The translations under genes were made by a program, and so were the position numbers. From NCBI GenBank assembly GCA_050953825.1, contig JBMNNF010000009.1:124001-188000 (forward strand): a stretch of DNA of 64,000 nucleotides, written 5' to 3'. Below are positions 42,337 through 51,729 of this stretch, piece after piece; the first letter of the stretch is position 1; each line of letters opens with the position of its first letter. This stretch comes from DUQW01 sp050953825. GTDB taxonomy: Bacteria; Bacillota_I; Bacilli_A; Acholeplasmatales; Acholeplasmataceae. The notes beneath the pieces were generated by a model, which was not told the origin of the DNA, searched no databases, and was given only the letters and a program-made list of their open reading frames with translations.

Positions 42337-42621
42337 ATGAAAAATCGTAAGTTTTTAGGAACATTAGCATTTGTGGGTGTTGTTGTTTTCGGACTTGTTT
42401 GGACGGTAACATCATTATTAGGATTATTAAATGTTGAATTAGGACCAACTATCACTTCGGTATTCAATTTAATTAGAGCAATTGCAACTTTATTATTAAT
42501 TTTAGTTGTTGTAATCGTAGGATGGGAAGGTGCATCAGGTAAAAAAGTATGGATGCAAGTCGTTTTCTTCATCTTCGCTATCTTATCGGTAGTAGGAGCT
42601 GTTCTAGCAATCTTTAGTTAA
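42337..42621 (+). CDS. Small three-helix membrane protein, unknown function
   Basis: The 94-residue product has a ribosome site AAGGTGGTG. It consists almost wholly of three hydrophobic helices: LGTLAFVGVVVFGLVWTVTS, LIRAIATLLLILVVVIVGWE and VVFFIFAILSVVGAVLAIF, joined by a short GASGKKVW loop. No family is recognised. It lies 85 bases after the tandem degV genes, has no strong promoter of its own that I can see, and ends with a good terminator, so it may be the last gene of that unit. Confidence 0.72.
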   Translation: MKNRKFLGTLAFVGVVVFGLVWTVTSLLGLLNVELGPTITSVFNLIRAIATLLLILVVVIVGWEGASGKKVWMQVVFFIFAILSVVGAVLAIFS

Positions 42622-42633
42622 AAGAACCATCAT

Positions 42634-42666
42634 AAAAGCAATCTCTTCGTGAGGTTGCTTTTTTAA
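42634..42666 (+). terminator. Terminator after the small membrane protein
   Basis: AAAGCAATCTC (42635-42645) pairs with GAGGTTGCTTT (42651-42661), one G-T pair, then T residues. Confidence 0.82.
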
Positions 42667-42709
42667 TTTTAAAAATTGGAATAATATCGATTAAATTTTG
42701 TCTTTATTA

Positions 42710-42718
42710 TGATATAAT
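42710..42718 (+). promoter_or_regulatory. Extended -10 promoter of the EIIC-like gene
   Basis: TGA followed by TATAAT (42713-42718). The start codon is 22 bases downstream; no convincing -35. Confidence 0.55.
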
Positions 42719-42739
42719 TAAAATATCTAGGTGATAATA

Positions 42740-43921
42740 ATGACAAAAGAAATTGTTCAAACCGAAAATATTGATAAGGAAGAATCAAAATTACATAAAT
42801 TTAAATCGTTTTTGATGACCACCCTTAATGGTATGACTTTAGGGTTATTTGCCACATTAATTATAGGGACGATCTTTCAACAAATCGGTCTTTTGATTAG
42901 CAAAGACAATGTTTTCATTACTGTTAGTGACACTTTGTCTTTATTGATGGGTGCTGGAATTGGATTAGGAATTGGCATTAGTCTAAAACTTAAAAATTTA
43001 AAGTTGATTTTATCAGCAGTCATTGGTGGTATTGCAACATCTTTCCAAGTTTTATTTGTTTCTAACGATGGTTGGAACGCGACCTTTTATAAACCTTTAA
43101 TTGTTAATCCTCCAGGAGCAGAGACTATAAAACCAGGAAATCCTTTGACGGTGTATTTAGTAGTTACTTTAGCAATCTTTATCTTATCAAAGCTAATTAA
43201 ACGTTCGACACCAGTCGACTTAATTTTACTTCCACTGTTGTCAGTTATAGTTTCAGGAGTACTCACTTATATAGTTAGCGGTCCAAGCGGTTTGATTATT
43301 TATTATATTTCAAGATTTGTTGACGTTTCAACAAATGCAGTTCCATTTTTGATGACTATTATCATATCGGTTGCTATGGGGATGATCCTAACTGCCCCAA
43401 TATCTAGCGCTGCTATTGCCTTTATGATTAATTTGGGAATGAATCCGGTCGCAGCCGCTGCAGCCGTCGTTGGCACATCAACGCAAATGGTTGGATTTGC
43501 CATTCAGTCAAGAAAAGATAATCCAATTGGAGTTGTGCTATCAATATTCTTTGGCACCAGTATGTTTCAATTTAAAAATATTGTCAAAAAACCAATTATT
43601 TGGTTACCAACAATTATCACATCAGCCATTTTAGGTCCATTGGTATTATTATTCGATTTTACGCCAAATCAAGGATTGAACGCAGCAGAATTAGGTATTA
43701 GTTCATCTTGGACTATGGCATCAGGGATGGGAACAAGTGGTTTAGTTGGTCAAATAGGAACAATCACAGCACTAGGAAAAAGTTACAATAATTTTGGGGA
43801 TTGGCGAATTTGGGTGTTTATTTTTGTACTACAAATAGCCCTACCAATAGCACTAGTTTATGTTATTGATTTAATTTTTAGAAAATTTAATCTCATTGTA
43901 GATGGTGATTTAAAAGTTTAA
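42740..43921 (+). CDS. PTS EIIC-like membrane protein (PTS_EIIC_2 type)
   Basis: The 393-residue protein has about nine to ten hydrophobic helices. Features include TTLNGMTLGLFATLIIGTIF, LMGAGIGLGIGISLKLKNLK, SAAIAFMINLGMNPVAAAAA and SWTMASGMGTSGLVGQIGTI, which fit the PTS_EIIC_2 membrane family. No EIIA, EIIB, HPr or sugar-metabolism gene is adjacent, so it may act without phosphorelay or borrow partners. The substrate is unknown. I chose ATG 42740, five bases after AGGTGAT; a GTG nine bases earlier overlaps that site. Confidence 0.72.
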   Translation: MTKEIVQTENIDKEESKLHKFKSFLMTTLNGMTLGLFATLIIGTIFQQIGLLISKDNVFITVSDTLSLLMGAGIGLGIGISLKLKNLKLILSAVIGGIATSFQVLFVSNDGWNATFYKPLIVNPPGAETIKPGNPLTVYLVVTLAIFILSKLIKRSTPVDLILLPLLSVIVSGVLTYIVSGPSGLIIYYISRFVDVSTNAVPFLMTIIISVAMGMILTAPISSAAIAFMINLGMNPVAAAAAVVGTSTQMVGFAIQSRKDNPIGVVLSIFFGTSMFQFKNIVKKPIIWLPTIITSAILGPLVLLFDFTPNQGLNAAELGISSSWTMASGMGTSGLVGQIGTITALGKSYNNFGDWRIWVFIFVLQIALPIALVYVIDLIFRKFNLIVDGDLKV

Positions 43922-44068
43922 GAAACAACTAATAACAATTACAAGATTAGAAATCGCTGATAAAAAATCTTTTAAAAGTAATAGTAAATCATCAATATTT
44001 TAAACATTTGATTTAATAGTGACTAAAAGATAAACACTTTTAGAAAAATAGACTAAAGGAGACGAATC

Positions 44069-45340
44069 ATGACACGAAATGAACTTCAAAAAATAAGGCA
44101 TTATTTAGATGTATTGGGAATTCCTTATGATGCCGATTTTACGATCGATGATATCGAAAGTTTTTATAGAACTCAATCAAAAGTATTACATCCTGATGCT
44201 GGTAAAGTGAGAAATTCTCATGAAAAGTTTATCGAATTAACTAAAGCCAGAGATTATATGAAAGATAATATTGGCTATGTCAAGCAGGTAATAAGAAATA
44301 ATCGTGGTTTCTTTGGTGGAAACATTTATGACACTGAGGAATATTACTCGCCAGAATCAGCCTATAGTACAAGAAATTATGATCCTGATGTTTATCGCCA
44401 AAAACAACAAAAAAAACACAATAAAAAAGATAAGTCAAAAAAGAAAACTAAATTTAAAGATGATGATCGAGAAAGAGAGCCTAATTCATTTGTTCTTTTC
44501 TTAGTTAAATTCTTTAGAACTTTAGGATATGTGTTAATTGGAGCTGGCGCTGCTGTTTTATTATTAACTTCTTTAATTCAGTTGGTACAAAATGCTGGTG
44601 GTATTTTATCTTTTTTAGGTGATAAATTTATTTCGATAATGGATGCAACTAATAGTCTAGCAACTAGCTTAGAAGAAGCTAAAATACCTAATATTGCCTT
44701 TTATAGTCTATTTTCATTATTTATTGGTTTATTCTTTGTTATCATAACTGGACGAAGAAGTACCGGTAGAAAAATTGTGTTTTCTATCAGTCTTCTTGGT
44801 ATGTTATTTTTATTGCTCTTCATACCAGCAAGTTTAGAAGCGACTGAAGGTTCGGAGGCTACTAGTCTACCAGCAATTAGTATTTTATTATTAAATCTGA
44901 GAAAAGTAACTGAACCAATTACTTTTGAAGGTTATGACGCTCCGATTATTCTCTTAACCAATTCCATATCAATACCTGCTTATCTAGAACCATTTGTTGA
45001 AACATATAAAGATGGATTCGTTAGTTTAAATTCCAAGGTTCCTTTTGGTATATTGCCCGGTTTAATTACTGCGTTCTTTGTCTTTGCAACAATGGCAGCA
45101 TTAAAGAAAAGAAGACCAAAGCGAGCATCAGCAGGATTCGTTAATGCTGGCTATGGTCTTATGACATTCTTAGTAATTGCTGGTGGCATTATTCTACAAG
45201 GAGTGATTACTTATTTTAAAATTACCAATTTAATGGAATCAAGTATTTACCTATCAATTGCCTATCTATCATTAGTCTTAAGTTATTTGCTACAATTTTT
45301 AGGTGGTCTAGTAGGTACAATCTTCTTTTTTGTTAAATAG
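44069..45340 (+). CDS. J-domain membrane protein
   Basis: The 423-residue protein starts with a DnaJ-like J domain (about 8-70): HYLDVLGIPYDADFTIDD, then TQSKVLHPDAGKVRNSHEKF, containing the essential H-P-D at about 41-43, which stimulates Hsp70. A charged, lysine-rich linker (KQQKKHNKKDKSKKKTKFKD, about 110-130) leads to about six hydrophobic helices over residues 140-420 that match no family I recognise. It probably recruits DnaK to a membrane site. A terminator for it lies inside the coding sequence of the convergent cls gene, whose stop is two bases away. Confidence 0.8.
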   Translation: MTRNELQKIRHYLDVLGIPYDADFTIDDIESFYRTQSKVLHPDAGKVRNSHEKFIELTKARDYMKDNIGYVKQVIRNNRGFFGGNIYDTEEYYSPESAYSTRNYDPDVYRQKQQKKHNKKDKSKKKTKFKDDDREREPNSFVLFLVKFFRTLGYVLIGAGAAVLLLTSLIQLVQNAGGILSFLGDKFISIMDATNSLATSLEEAKIPNIAFYSLFSLFIGLFFVIITGRRSTGRKIVFSISLLGMLFLLLFIPASLEATEGSEATSLPAISILLLNLRKVTEPITFEGYDAPIILLTNSISIPAYLEPFVETYKDGFVSLNSKVPFGILPGLITAFFVFATMAALKKRRPKRASAGFVNAGYGLMTFLVIAGGIILQGVITYFKITNLMESSIYLSIAYLSLVLSYLLQFLGGLVGTIFFFVK

Positions 45341-45342
45341 TT

Positions 45343-46851
45343 TTATAATAAAGGCGAAAACGATCTCAATATATTTTGTAAAGCGCGATAGAAAATATTG
45401 CGCTTTTTTATTTTGTCTAACTCAACTAAAGTTGAATCAGCAATGGTATTTTTAAAGAATTTTTCAATTTCCAAAATAGTTTCTTTATTATTGAAAATAA
45501 CATTATTTTCAAAGTGTAAGAATAAACTACGATAATCAAGATTGCTTGTTCCAACAGAAGCAATCACATTATCCACCATGAAGATTTTAGAGTGAATAAA
45601 TCCAGGATTATATTTATAAATATTAACCCCATTTTTAACCAATTCTGGTATATTAGATTCTGAAACAATATACACAAATTTTTTATCTGGAATAGCTGGA
45701 ATAACGATATTAACTTCAACGCCAGATCTAGCTAGTAATGATAACGCATTCGATAATTCAGAATCAATAATTAAATATGGTGATGATAAGTAAATTACCT
45801 CTTTGGCTTGTCCAATCATTCGAAGTAGGGCATCTAATGTATGAGTCTCATCGATTAGTGGAGAATCAGCATAGGGAGTTACTTCATATTCACAAGTTAT
45901 ATTATGTTTGACATCATATTTACGATAATCAATTTTATTTTTAGTGGCAAATTCCCAATCACTTAAAAAGGTTAAAGTTAGCGTATATACGGCTTCTCCA
46001 GTAAGCTTAATCCCATTATCAAGCCAATATCCAAACCTTTCAACTAGATTTGCATACTCATCAGCTATATTAAAACCACCAGTATATCCAATCTTACCAT
46101 CGATTACAATAATTTTCCTATGGTTTCTAAAATTCATTTGAAAATTAACTTTAGGAAGCATTGGATTAAAAGCAATCATTTCAATACCGTAATTTTTAAA
46201 GATTTTTTTGTAATATTTAAACGGTAGTGTATAACTTCCCCAATCATCATAAATTATTTTAACTTCCACACCATTGGCGACTTTATCTTTTAAAATTTCT
46301 AAAATTGTATCCCAAATTTTACCTTGTTTAATAATGAAAAATTGAATCAAAATAAACTTTTCCGCTTTTTTCAGATCTTCAATAATTTGAGCGAATATTT
46401 CTTCTCCTGTGTGATAAAAATCAACTTTGGTATTTTTATAATTAGCCCATCCACTTCCAGTCAAATAATTGATGATTTGGTTATTTGAACCTATATTTTT
46501 TTCTTTTAAAATCTGTTTCATTCGAATACTTGTTTCATCATAAAAAGCTCTTTGTTTTTTACTATAATTTCGAGTGTTATAGTAAAGATAGAAAGCTCCA
46601 CCAAATATCGGAAACAGTAAAATAGATGATACCCAAGTAAATTTATAAGCTTGATGCATGGTGCTTCTCGATAAGATATAAATAGAAATTAGGTAACTTA
46701 GTACTAATAAGGAAAGTGAAATAATTAATCCGATTTTAAGTTTATAAAATATAGAAACTAAAATAATAGCAAAAAACATCATTATTTGAATAAAAATAGT
46801 AAAAGTAATTATGGTATTTTTATTCGTTAAAAATCTATATAATTTTTTCAT
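45343..46851 (-). CDS. cls: Cardiolipin synthase (phospholipase D family)
   Basis: The 502-residue protein joins two phosphatidylglycerol molecules into cardiolipin. Two N-terminal membrane helices (about 13-60) and the PLDc_N segment LLFPIFGGAFYLYYNTR come first. Then come the two catalytic HKD motifs, NHRKIIVIDGKIGYTGGFNI (His at about 244) and FIHSKIFMVDNVIASVGTSN (about 422). Each phosphodiesterase motif is intact. Ribosome site GGAGGTGAT. It fits with pgpA at 54.7 kb, which makes its substrate. Confidence 0.94.
   Translation of the reverse strand: MKKLYRFLTNKNTIITFTIFIQIMMFFAIILVSIFYKLKIGLIISLSLLVLSYLISIYILSRSTMHQAYKFTWVSSILLFPIFGGAFYLYYNTRNYSKKQRAFYDETSIRMKQILKEKNIGSNNQIINYLTGSGWANYKNTKVDFYHTGEEIFAQIIEDLKKAEKFILIQFFIIKQGKIWDTILEILKDKVANGVEVKIIYDDWGSYTLPFKYYKKIFKNYGIEMIAFNPMLPKVNFQMNFRNHRKIIVIDGKIGYTGGFNIADEYANLVERFGYWLDNGIKLTGEAVYTLTLTFLSDWEFATKNKIDYRKYDVKHNITCEYEVTPYADSPLIDETHTLDALLRMIGQAKEVIYLSSPYLIIDSELSNALSLLARSGVEVNIVIPAIPDKKFVYIVSESNIPELVKNGVNIYKYNPGFIHSKIFMVDNVIASVGTSNLDYRSLFLHFENNVIFNNKETILEIEKFFKNTIADSTLVELDKIKKRNIFYRALQNILRSFSPLL
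45380..45410 (+). terminator. Terminator for the J-domain gene, inside the cls coding sequence
   Basis: AAAGCGC (45380-45386) pairs with GCGCTTT (45400-45406), extended by ATA/TAT, then six T. It lies within the last 25 codons of cls on the opposite strand. Confidence 0.65.
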
Positions 46852-46900
46852 GTTTTTATCACCTCCGGCATAGTATATTATATAATAATAAAGTTAAAAA

Positions 46901-46909
46901 TGCTATAAT
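46901..46909 (+). promoter_or_regulatory. Extended -10 promoter of pncB
   Basis: TGC followed by TATAAT (46904-46909). No good -35. Confidence 0.55.
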
Positions 46910-46930
46910 GTTAAGTAGGAGGCGATGATA

Positions 46931-48370
46931 ATGAGAAAAGATTTAGCCTTATTAACTGACTTTTATGAATTAACTATGGCCAACAGTTATTATAATCTTG
47001 GTAGAGGAGAAGAAATCGCTTATTTTGATTATTTTTTTAGACAAGTACCAGATCAAGGTGGATATGCTATATTTGCTGGATTAGAACAACTAATTGATTA
47101 TATTCAAAATTTTAAAGTTACCGATGAAGAAATAGCATTCTTAAGAAGTAAAAAAATTTTTTCAGAAGACTTTTTGAATTATTTAAAAAACTTTAAGTTT
47201 AGAGGTACTATTTACTCATTTAAAGAAGGATATCCAATCTTTCCAGGTGAGCCAGTCATTACGGTTAAAGGACCAATCATTGATTGTCAAATTATTGAAA
47301 CAGTTTTATTATTAACTGTTAATCATCAATCTTTAATTGCAACTAAAGCGTCACGCGTAGTAGATGCTGCTCAAAACCGTGCCGTTATGGAGTTTGGAGC
47401 TAGGAGAGCTCACTCTTATGATGCTGCTAATTATGGAGCACGTGCCGCTTATATTGCTGGAGTTATTGGATCATCAAATACATATACTGACTACAAGATG
47501 GATATCCCAGCTCAAGGAACAATGGCTCACTCATATATTCAAAGTTTTAAAAGTGAGTATGATGCCTTTTTAGCATACGCTAAAACATATCCTAATGACA
47601 CCTTGTTATTAGTTGATACCTATGATACTTTAAGACAGGGAGTTCCTAATGCGATTAGAGTTCATAATGAATTCTTAAAACCAAATGGATACTACTTAAA
47701 AGGAATTCGTATTGATAGTGGTGACTTAACTTATTTAACTAAAGAAGCAAGAAAATTATTAGATAAAGCTGGGTTATATGATACTAAAATAACGGTCTCT
47801 AATTCATTAGATGAATACTTAATCACGTCATTAATTACTCAAGGAGCTAAAATTGATTCATTTGGAGTTGGTGAGAGATTAATTACCGCAAGAAGTGAAC
47901 CAGTATTTGGTGGTGTTTATAAATTAGTTGCCATGGAAGATAAATCAGGAAACATTATCCCTAAAATTAAAATTAGTGATAATGTTTCAAAAACTACGAC
48001 CCCTGGTTTTAAACAAGTGTATCGTTTCTATGACGAAAACAACAAAGCTATTGCTGATGTAGTAACCCTTCACGATGAGATTATCGATCCTAAAGAAGAA
48101 TATCTATTATTTGATCCTGAATACACTTGGAAACAGAAAAAAGTCAAAGATTTTGGATGTGAAAAATTATTGCATCCAATCTTCATTGATGGAAAATTAG
48201 TTTACCAAATACCTACTTTAGATGAAATTAGAGAAACTAAAGAAACCCAAATGAATAAACTTTGGGATGAAGTAAAAAGATTAGAATATCCTCACCAATA
48301 TTATGTGGATTTATCAAAACCACTTTGGGATTTAAAACAAAAATTAATTAAAGAATTTTCTAAAAAATAA
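46931..48370 (+). CDS. pncB: Nicotinate phosphoribosyltransferase
   Basis: The 479-residue enzyme makes nicotinate mononucleotide for NAD salvage. RKDLALLTDFYELTMANSYY at the start, TVNHQSLIATKASRVVDAAQ, AVMEFGARRAHSYDAANYGA (substrate and phosphate loop), IRIDSGDLTYLTKEARKLLD and FGVGERLITARSEPVFGGVY are all characteristic. I chose the second ATG (46931), eight bases after AGGAGG; the first (46925) is only two bases from it. The MATE gene follows two bases after the stop without its own ribosome site. Confidence 0.95.
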   Translation: MRKDLALLTDFYELTMANSYYNLGRGEEIAYFDYFFRQVPDQGGYAIFAGLEQLIDYIQNFKVTDEEIAFLRSKKIFSEDFLNYLKNFKFRGTIYSFKEGYPIFPGEPVITVKGPIIDCQIIETVLLLTVNHQSLIATKASRVVDAAQNRAVMEFGARRAHSYDAANYGARAAYIAGVIGSSNTYTDYKMDIPAQGTMAHSYIQSFKSEYDAFLAYAKTYPNDTLLLVDTYDTLRQGVPNAIRVHNEFLKPNGYYLKGIRIDSGDLTYLTKEARKLLDKAGLYDTKITVSNSLDEYLITSLITQGAKIDSFGVGERLITARSEPVFGGVYKLVAMEDKSGNIIPKIKISDNVSKTTTPGFKQVYRFYDENNKAIADVVTLHDEIIDPKEEYLLFDPEYTWKQKKVKDFGCEKLLHPIFIDGKLVYQIPTLDEIRETKETQMNKLWDEVKRLEYPHQYYVDLSKPLWDLKQKLIKEFSKK

Positions 48371-48372
48371 TT

Positions 48373-49755
48373 ATGAAAACCCCCAAAAAATCCAGCAAAT
48401 CTGAAATAATTTTATATAAAGAACCTATCTTAAAAGGAATGATAATGTTATCATTACCAATTTTAATAACGAGCTTAATAAAATCATTTCATAATATGGT
48501 TGATATGTTTTTCTTGGCACGTATGAATCATAGTAACGCCGATATTGCCTCATCAATTGCGGCTATCAACATTCATTTTCCCACTAATTTACTGTTTATG
48601 TCAATTGGTTCTGGACTTGCTGTTGCCGCAATTACTATAATTAGGCAATGTAAGCGAATCAATAGAAATGACCTAGCAGTAAAATATGCATCTAAAATTG
48701 CCTTTGCCGCATTTATAATGGGTATTATAATTTCACTTATTATGTTTGTTTTAGCCCCTGTTATCGCTAAAATAATGAATGCTAAGGGAACAACCCTTGA
48801 CTATGCCGTCACTTATTTTAAAATTAGATCTCTTGAAATATTGCCAGTGTTTCTATTTCTAACTTATCAAGGAATTAGACACGCCGAAGATCAATCAATC
48901 TTACCAAAGATATTTAATTCTGTTAGTATAGTTATCAATATTTTCTTTTCCTGGCTGTTTGTCAGAAAATTAGATATGGGTGTTACTGGTGCGGCATGGT
49001 CAACATTAATTAGTCAAGCTTTTACTCTACCTTTTGTATTATACGGACTTTTCTTTAACAAAAGAACGTTATCAGTTAACATTAAAGAATTTTTTCCTGA
49101 TCAAGAGACTAGTAAGGTTATCTTGAAATTAATGTTTCCTGCTGCGATTACTACTGCATTAAATGCTTTAGGTTTTATGGTTCTCACTGGTCGTTTATTA
49201 GGCTATAGTGAAGATGTTAGTTGTGGATTTGCTGTCGGTAATCGAATTGCAGCAATTATTACTAGTTCATTTACCCCGATTAGTACCATTTTGACAACTT
49301 ATCTTATTGAAAATATTGAAAAAAACAACCATTTACGAGCCAGAAAATCATATTTAACAGCTTTATGTTTCATGGTTATTTTATCTACTGTTCTTGCTGG
49401 AATAGCAATTTTATTAAGAAAGCCTTTAATCTATCTCTTAATGTCCAGAAATATGCCAATTGATTATAATATTGCGGCAAGATTCACTTTTTGGTTATTG
49501 TTCACCCAACCCTTTGTTGCCATAATTTGGGTTGATAATTCATATTTTACGGCAACAGGATACTTTAATTATTCATTTATCTCAACACTAATTAGGCTTT
49601 GGGCAATTAGAATTCCAATTTTATTTTTACTAGGACAAATCTTTACTAATGTTGTTTGGAATGCTAGCTGGATTTCAATGGTGGTTAGTAATGCGATTAT
49701 TATTTTTGTTAATTATCTATTAAAAAAGAGAATTACATTAAAAAGAACAGTATAG
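48373..49755 (+). CDS. MATE family efflux transporter, tandem copy 1
   Basis: The 460-residue protein has about twelve hydrophobic helices in two similar halves. It begins LKGMIMLSLPILITSLIKSF, then HNMVDMFFLARM, the MATE signature region (V-D-x-x-F-x-A). The second half has MFPAAITTALNALGFMVLTG. MATE proteins export organic cations or drugs with Na+ or H+. It starts two bases after pncB, lacks a clear Shine-Dalgarno, and is probably translated by coupling. Its paralogue is next downstream. Compared with the second copy it has diverged at IIRQCKRINRNDLAVK, where the second reads IISQYLGSKRPDLARK, the normal MATE loop. Confidence 0.9.
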   Translation: MKTPKKSSKSEIILYKEPILKGMIMLSLPILITSLIKSFHNMVDMFFLARMNHSNADIASSIAAINIHFPTNLLFMSIGSGLAVAAITIIRQCKRINRNDLAVKYASKIAFAAFIMGIIISLIMFVLAPVIAKIMNAKGTTLDYAVTYFKIRSLEILPVFLFLTYQGIRHAEDQSILPKIFNSVSIVINIFFSWLFVRKLDMGVTGAAWSTLISQAFTLPFVLYGLFFNKRTLSVNIKEFFPDQETSKVILKLMFPAAITTALNALGFMVLTGRLLGYSEDVSCGFAVGNRIAAIITSSFTPISTILTTYLIENIEKNNHLRARKSYLTALCFMVILSTVLAGIAILLRKPLIYLLMSRNMPIDYNIAARFTFWLLFTQPFVAIIWVDNSYFTATGYFNYSFISTLIRLWAIRIPILFLLGQIFTNVVWNASWISMVVSNAIIIFVNYLLKKRITLKRTV

Positions 49756-49814
49756 ATTAGTTATTTAATAAAACGGTTAAATATTAGATTTCTAATATTG
49801 CACCAAAGGATAAT

Positions 49815-51218
49815 ATGGCACAAAAAATTAAACCAACTAAAACTGAAATAATTTTGTATGAAAGACCGATTTTAAAAGGGATGCTTTTACTGGCAATTCC
49901 GGTCTTTTTAAATAACATATTAAAATCATTCCATGATATGGTTGATATGTTCTTTTTAGCAAGAATGCCTGGTGGTGTTCGAGTTGAATCATCGATTGCA
50001 GCAATTAATATTCATTTTCCCACCTATAATTTCTTTATTGCCTTAGGAGCCGGACTAGGTGTCGCCACTGTTACTATTATCAGCCAATATCTAGGCTCAA
50101 AAAGACCTGATTTGGCTCGAAAATATGCTTCAAGAATCACTGCACTTTCATTGATGTTTGGTATAATAATCACTTTGTTTATGTTTTTTTTAGCACCAAT
50201 TATTGTCAAATGGATGGGAGCTACAGGGGATACTGCTGAATATGCAGTGACGTATTTTAAGATTAGGGCACTTGAAATAATTCCAGTATTTTTGTTTTTG
50301 ATTTATCAAAGTATTAGGCAAGCCGAAGGTAAAACATTTATGCCAGGAATTATTAATATTTCTGGAATAATTATCAATGCTTTTTTAACTTGGTTATTTG
50401 TTAATAAATTAGATATGGGAGTTGCCGGAGCTGGTTGGTCGACATTAATTGGACAATCCATTGGACTACCATTTGTAATTTATGGCTTGTTTTTTTCTAA
50501 AAAGAATTTATCGGTTAATATCAAAGACTTTAAATTAGATAAACAAACAAGCCAAGATATTTTTAAATTGATGATACCAGCAACAATGGCGACCGCTTTA
50601 AACTCATTAGGATTTATGATTATTCAATCACGTATTTTATCTTATGGTGAACATGTGAGTGCTGGTTTTTCAGCAGGAAACAGAATATCACAGTTAGTTT
50701 CTAATTCATTTGCTGCCGTTAGTACTGTACTAGCGACCTATATTGGCAATAATGTGGGCAATAATAATCCAAAGAGAGCTCGAGAGTCCTATTGGACAGC
50801 ACTGATTTTCATTATCGGATCTTCGACCTTTTTCGCATTTTTATTTATTTTTATCCGAAAATATTTAATTTTGATTCTAGTTTCTTCAAATGTCTCCGAA
50901 GATATGTTAAATGTGGCCTTAACTTTTTCATTTTGGTTATTAGTTACTCAACCAACAGTAGCCATCATGTGGTGCGATAACTCTTATTTTAATGGATCAG
51001 GTCATTCAATTTATTCATTTATTTCAGGTATGATTCGACTTTGGGTTATTAGAATTCCTTTAATATTCTTGTTGGGTTATGTATTTCCACAATTAAGTTA
51101 TAATATAATTTGGATTGCAATGTTAATTAGTAATGTGATTATTTTATTTATTAATTATTTCTTGAAGAAAAGAATTTCTCTCGAAAGGACGGTTTCATTT
51201 GAAAATGCTGAATCTTAA
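49815..51218 (+). CDS. MATE family efflux transporter, tandem copy 2
   Basis: The 467-residue paralogue of the previous gene starts KIKPTKTEIILYERPILKGM and keeps the canonical MATE segments HDMVDMFFLARMPGGVRVES, GAGLGVATVTIISQYLGSKR and VGNNNPKRARESYW. Twelve helices in two halves. The two copies share a common N-terminus (T/S-E-I-I-L-Y-x-x-P-I-L-K-G-M) and are clearly a tandem duplication. They might form a heteromer or handle different substrates. The 3' end overlaps trmL by about 20 bases. Confidence 0.92.
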   Translation: MAQKIKPTKTEIILYERPILKGMLLLAIPVFLNNILKSFHDMVDMFFLARMPGGVRVESSIAAINIHFPTYNFFIALGAGLGVATVTIISQYLGSKRPDLARKYASRITALSLMFGIIITLFMFFLAPIIVKWMGATGDTAEYAVTYFKIRALEIIPVFLFLIYQSIRQAEGKTFMPGIINISGIIINAFLTWLFVNKLDMGVAGAGWSTLIGQSIGLPFVIYGLFFSKKNLSVNIKDFKLDKQTSQDIFKLMIPATMATALNSLGFMIIQSRILSYGEHVSAGFSAGNRISQLVSNSFAAVSTVLATYIGNNVGNNNPKRARESYWTALIFIIGSSTFFAFLFIFIRKYLILILVSSNVSEDMLNVALTFSFWLLVTQPTVAIMWCDNSYFNGSGHSIYSFISGMIRLWVIRIPLIFLLGYVFPQLSYNIIWIAMLISNVIILFINYFLKKRISLERTVSFENAES

Positions 51219-51729
51219 TATTGTTTTGTATGAACCTGAAATTCCGCAAAATACTGGTAATATTATGCGAACTTGTGTAGCAACTAATGCAACACTACAT
51301 CTAATTAAACCCTTAGGTTTTTCTCTCGAAGAAAAATATTTAAAAAGAAGTGGTCTTGATTACATTAAAGACTTAAATCTTTATGTTTATGATAATTTTG
51401 AGCATTTTCAAAATGAAAATGAAGGCAATTATTATTTTTTAACTAGATATGGTCATAAAAATTATAAAGATATTAATTTTACAGATGTAGAAGATAAAAT
51501 ATATTTAATATTTGGTAAAGAATCAACTGGTGTTGATCGTCATTTGCTAAAAGAAAATTTAGATAAGTGCTTTCGCATTCCCACGACAGATAAAGTGAGA
51601 AGTCTTAATTTATCTAACGCGGTAGCGATAGTTACTTATGAAGTGTTATCACAATTTGGCTTCCCTAATTTATATACTGAGGAACCTGACACATTGAAAG
51701 GAGCTAATTTTTTAGATGATTACTTATGA
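51199..51729 (+). CDS. trmL: tRNA (cytidine/uridine-34 2'-O)-methyltransferase TrmL
   Basis: The SPOUT-class enzyme methylates the wobble ribose of tRNA-Leu isoacceptors. It has NIVLYEPEIPQNTGNIMRTC (about 7-26), HLIKPLGFSLEEKYLKRSGL DY, the SAM-binding knot LIFGKESTGVDRHLL, and RIPTTDKVRSLNLSNAVAIV near the end. Length 176 is slightly above average. The start is a TTG at 51199; an ATG at 51205 is nearly as good and removes two residues. It overlaps both the MATE gene and the next gene (ATGA), so all are probably one transcript. Confidence 0.93.
   Translation: MKMLNLNIVLYEPEIPQNTGNIMRTCVATNATLHLIKPLGFSLEEKYLKRSGLDYIKDLNLYVYDNFEHFQNENEGNYYFLTRYGHKNYKDINFTDVEDKIYLIFGKESTGVDRHLLKENLDKCFRIPTTDKVRSLNLSNAVAIVTYEVLSQFGFPNLYTEEPDTLKGANFLDDYL

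Noticed and set aside
42246..42572. Minus-strand open frame opposite the small membrane gene
   Set aside because: The plus-strand frame has a good ribosome site, helical membrane protein pattern and terminator; the minus one has none of these.
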